Assembly (NCBI GenBank): GCA_003543635.1
Contig: DNAE01000220.1
Coordinates: forward strand, 1 to 7,997
DNA from: Clostridiales bacterium
Lineage (GTDB): Bacteria; Bacillota; Clostridia; Saccharofermentanales; Saccharofermentanaceae
Direction: 5' to 3'
Length of the DNA stretch: 7,997 bases
Shown here: piece by piece, positions 7,107-7,997 of the stretch
Numbering within the stretch: the stretch's first letter is position 1
How the letters are laid out: each line of letters opens with the position of its first letter
Translations under genes and position numbers: made by a program
Notes under the pieces: model-generated
The model's database searches: none
The model's input: only the letters and a program-made list of their open reading frames with translations
Told to the model about the DNA's origin: nothing

Positions 7107-7707
7107 ATGACCATTATAGCAAAGGGACGAGCGAAAGGTTTTGGGAGTTTTCCGGGTTATATAAAAGATGAGATACAGGCGATAGCCGAAGCATTCAGTG
7201 ATTATGAATTCGATGATCAGGAGAAAGGTCTGTATTATCTTTGTAAAAGGATATGTAAGACTCGGTATTCAAAGCGGTTGGCTTCGGTCATACGGGGACA
7301 GAAATCAGAGTTATATGTGCAGCAGCATTACGGGGTGGATCGCATTTATCCAAGGTATCATAAAAGGAATGGGGATAGCGGGTGCCATAAGATTTTCAAA
7401 AGATTACTTCCGGGCCGGAAAACCCATTGAGAAAAGATTTGAGAAATCAGGTTATGTTCAAATAAAAATGCTCGCTGTTAAGAAAGAATACCGGGGGCAG
7501 GGATATATGCGTAAAATGGTCAGATCGGCATTCGACCTGGCTGATGAACTCAAAGTGCCCTGTATAGTATCTACAGATGCGAAGTCTAAAGCAGATAGAT
7601 ATAAGCATCTCGGATTTGAATTATATCAAATCCGTAAATTATCAGATCATTCCGTCGAATATGACATGGTAAGGTGCTTCGGCAACAACAATCAGACAGT
7701 AATCTGA
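7107..7707 (+). pseudogene. GNAT-family N-acetyltransferase, broken by a one-base frameshift
   Basis: The coding signal runs in two frames. From ATG 7107 one frame gives 47 residues ending EKGLYYLCK (7107-7247). The next frame continues with GYVRLGIQSGW from 7249 to TGA 7705-7707. Dropping one A from the AAAA run at 7245-7248 joins them into a continuous 199-residue protein. The C-terminal half has the acetyl-CoA loop VKKEYRGQGYMRKM (R/Q-x-x-G-x-G type), then STDAKSKADRYKHLGFEL and a final VEYDMVR strand, typical of GNAT enzymes that transfer acetyl from acetyl-CoA to an amine; the substrate is unknown. The 5' start is uncertain because no Shine-Dalgarno precedes 7107. An ATG at 7198 opens the second frame alone but would lose the N-terminal AEAFSDYEF part. 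The region is more AT-rich than its neighbours. The break could be a true mutation or a sequencing error. Confidence 0.75.
7113..7121 (-). promoter_or_regulatory. Extended -10 promoter candidate for the two-component operon
   Basis: The - strand reads TGCTATAAT, a perfect extended -10 (TGnTATAAT). No convincing -35 is seen at 16-18 bases, as is tolerable with an extended -10. Transcription would begin near 7105, giving a leader of roughly 70 bases with two GTGTAC motifs and a small hairpin before the degenerate kinase gene. The element lies within the first codons of the divergent acetyltransferase gene if that gene starts at 7107. Confidence 0.5.
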
Positions 7708-7708
7708 T
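7691..7708 (+). other. Small inverted repeat at the acetyltransferase stop codon
   Basis: ATCAGA (7691-7696) and TCTGAT (7703-7708) form a perfect 6-bp stem with a 6-base loop spanning the stop codon. It is AT-rich and has no T-run after it, so it is a poor intrinsic terminator. A shorter copy of the theme, ATCAG (7725-7729) with CTGAT (7737-7741), follows. Confidence 0.25.
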
Positions 7709-7727
7709 AACACATCATAAACGAATC

Positions 7728-7760
7728 AGCCGTGTACTGATATAATATTGGTACACGGCT
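7728..7760 (+). promoter_or_regulatory. Perfect 10-bp inverted repeat flanking an extended -10 (promoter with probable operator)
   Basis: AGCCGTGTAC (7728-7737) and GTACACGGCT (7751-7760) are exact reverse complements separated by 13 bases. The spacer holds TGATATAAT (7738-7746), a perfect extended -10 reading toward the zinc-ribbon gene. The -35 is weak (TAAACG, 7718-7723, spacing 17). Half-site centres are 23 bp apart, about two helical turns, as for a dimeric repressor on one DNA face. As RNA read through from the acetyltransferase gene it would form a strong hairpin, but there is no U-run, so termination is less likely than promoter control. Confidence 0.55.
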
Positions 7761-7777
7761 AAGGAAGACCCTTAGTC
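7757..7777 (+). other. Leader hairpin upstream of the zinc-ribbon gene
   Basis: GGCTAAGG (7757-7764) pairs with CCTTAGTC (7770-7777) around the 5-base loop AAGAC, giving 8 bp with one G-U pair. It would lie at the very 5' end of a transcript started from the extended -10. It shares GGCT with the right arm of the upstream inverted repeat, so the two stems are mutually exclusive in a longer read-through RNA. The rest of the leader to 7848 shows no riboswitch I recognise. Confidence 0.4.
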
Positions 7778-7835
7778 AAGGTATACAGAGGGTTATTGGG
7801 CTCACAGGAATGGATCTGAGACCATAAGGTTGTAT

Positions 7836-7841
7836 GGAGGG
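7836..7841 (+). promoter_or_regulatory. Shine-Dalgarno deciding a TTG start
   Basis: GGAGGG lies 7 bases before TTG 7849. The in-frame ATG at 7834 has only a weak AAGG before it, and the ATG at 7844 reads ATG AAT TGA, a dead end. The site therefore favours the TTG. Confidence 0.6.
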
Positions 7842-7848
7842 TTATGAA

Positions 7849-7997
7849 TTGAAAATTGTTGATCTTAAGTGCCCTAACTGCAACGGCAGTTTGAAAAAAG
7901 AAGGCGACATGCTCGTATGCGGTTCCTGCGGTGCGAGCTTTGCCATCGATTACGATGAATCTGATGTCGAGCATGAAAGACTTCAGGGTGAGGCTGA
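7849..7997 (+). CDS. Zinc-ribbon protein, N-terminal part (partial, runs off the window)
   Basis: The frame is open to the window end. From TTG 7849 it begins MKIVDLKCPNCNGSLKKEGD, then MLVCGSCGASFAIDYDESD and a charged stretch. Two CxxC pairs (CPNC at 8-11 and CGSC about 14 residues later) form a treble-clef or rubredoxin-like zinc ribbon, as at the start of many Bacillota proteins annotated as zinc-ribbon domain containing. The chosen start follows a GGAGGG site and makes the protein begin just before the ribbon; ATG 7834 would add MEGYE. Only about 49 residues are visible, so the downstream domain and the function cannot be judged. The gene appears to have its own promoter (extended -10 at 7738-7746) and a leader of about 95 bases. 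Confidence 0.75.
   Translation, partial: MKIVDLKCPNCNGSLKKEGDMLVCGSCGASFAIDYDESDVEHERLQGEA

Noticed and set aside
7778..7848. A riboswitch or T-box in the zinc-ribbon leader
   Set aside because: I looked for conserved cores such as the T-box sequence and common riboswitch motifs and recognised none. The leader is also short.
7844..7852. ATG following GGAGGG as the zinc-ribbon start
   Set aside because: It reads ATG AAT TGA and stops at once. The in-frame choices are TTG 7849 or ATG 7834.
7759..7974. A 71-codon - strand frame over the zinc-ribbon gene
   Set aside because: It is the shadow of a coding region with two CxxC pairs and a good ribosome site on the + strand; the antisense product has no recognisable feature.

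Overview
The window looks like a stretch of chromosome from a Gram-positive, probably anaerobic bacterium of the Bacillota (Clostridia, perhaps near Lachnospiraceae). This is inferred from three things: strong AGGAGG-type ribosome binding sites, an LL-diaminopimelate aminotransferase remnant beside a Bacillus-type PurF carrying four iron-sulfur cysteines, and a two-component system with VanS/OmpR-like architecture. The sequence does not fix the species. The metabolic genes on the left are GC-rich. The far right, around the broken acetyltransferase, is visibly more AT-rich.

Left block, + strand (1-3376): the 3' end of dapL (lysine/peptidoglycan precursor), then glmS (glucosamine-6-phosphate synthase), then purF (first step of purine synthesis). 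Gaps are 11 and 5 bases, so this reads as one operon. GlmS and PurF are unrelated in pathway but share the same N-terminal cysteine glutamine amidotransferase fold, and both spend glutamine amide nitrogen.

Middle block, - strand (7037 down to 3444), convergent to purF: two tandem paralogous membrane sensor histidine kinases followed by an OmpR-family response regulator. The kinase genes overlap by 11 bases and the regulator follows after 20 bases. The second kinase (4136-5446) has all the expected catalytic boxes. The first (5436-7037) has lysine in place of the phospho-acceptor histidine and has lost most of its ATP lid, yet keeps its dimerisation helices and has a larger external domain. 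It looks like a pseudokinase sensor that may work by pairing with the intact kinase. This is the most interesting feature of the window.

Right block, + strand (7107-7997): a GNAT acetyltransferase gene broken by a one-base frameshift at an A-run, divergent from the kinase operon across about 70 bases. Next comes a compact regulatory region, with a perfect 10-bp inverted repeat flanking an extended -10 promoter element and a separate leader hairpin. The window ends in the start of a gene for a zinc-ribbon protein. No RNA genes, CRISPR arrays or insertion sequences were seen, and there is no gene-free stretch longer than about 150 bases.
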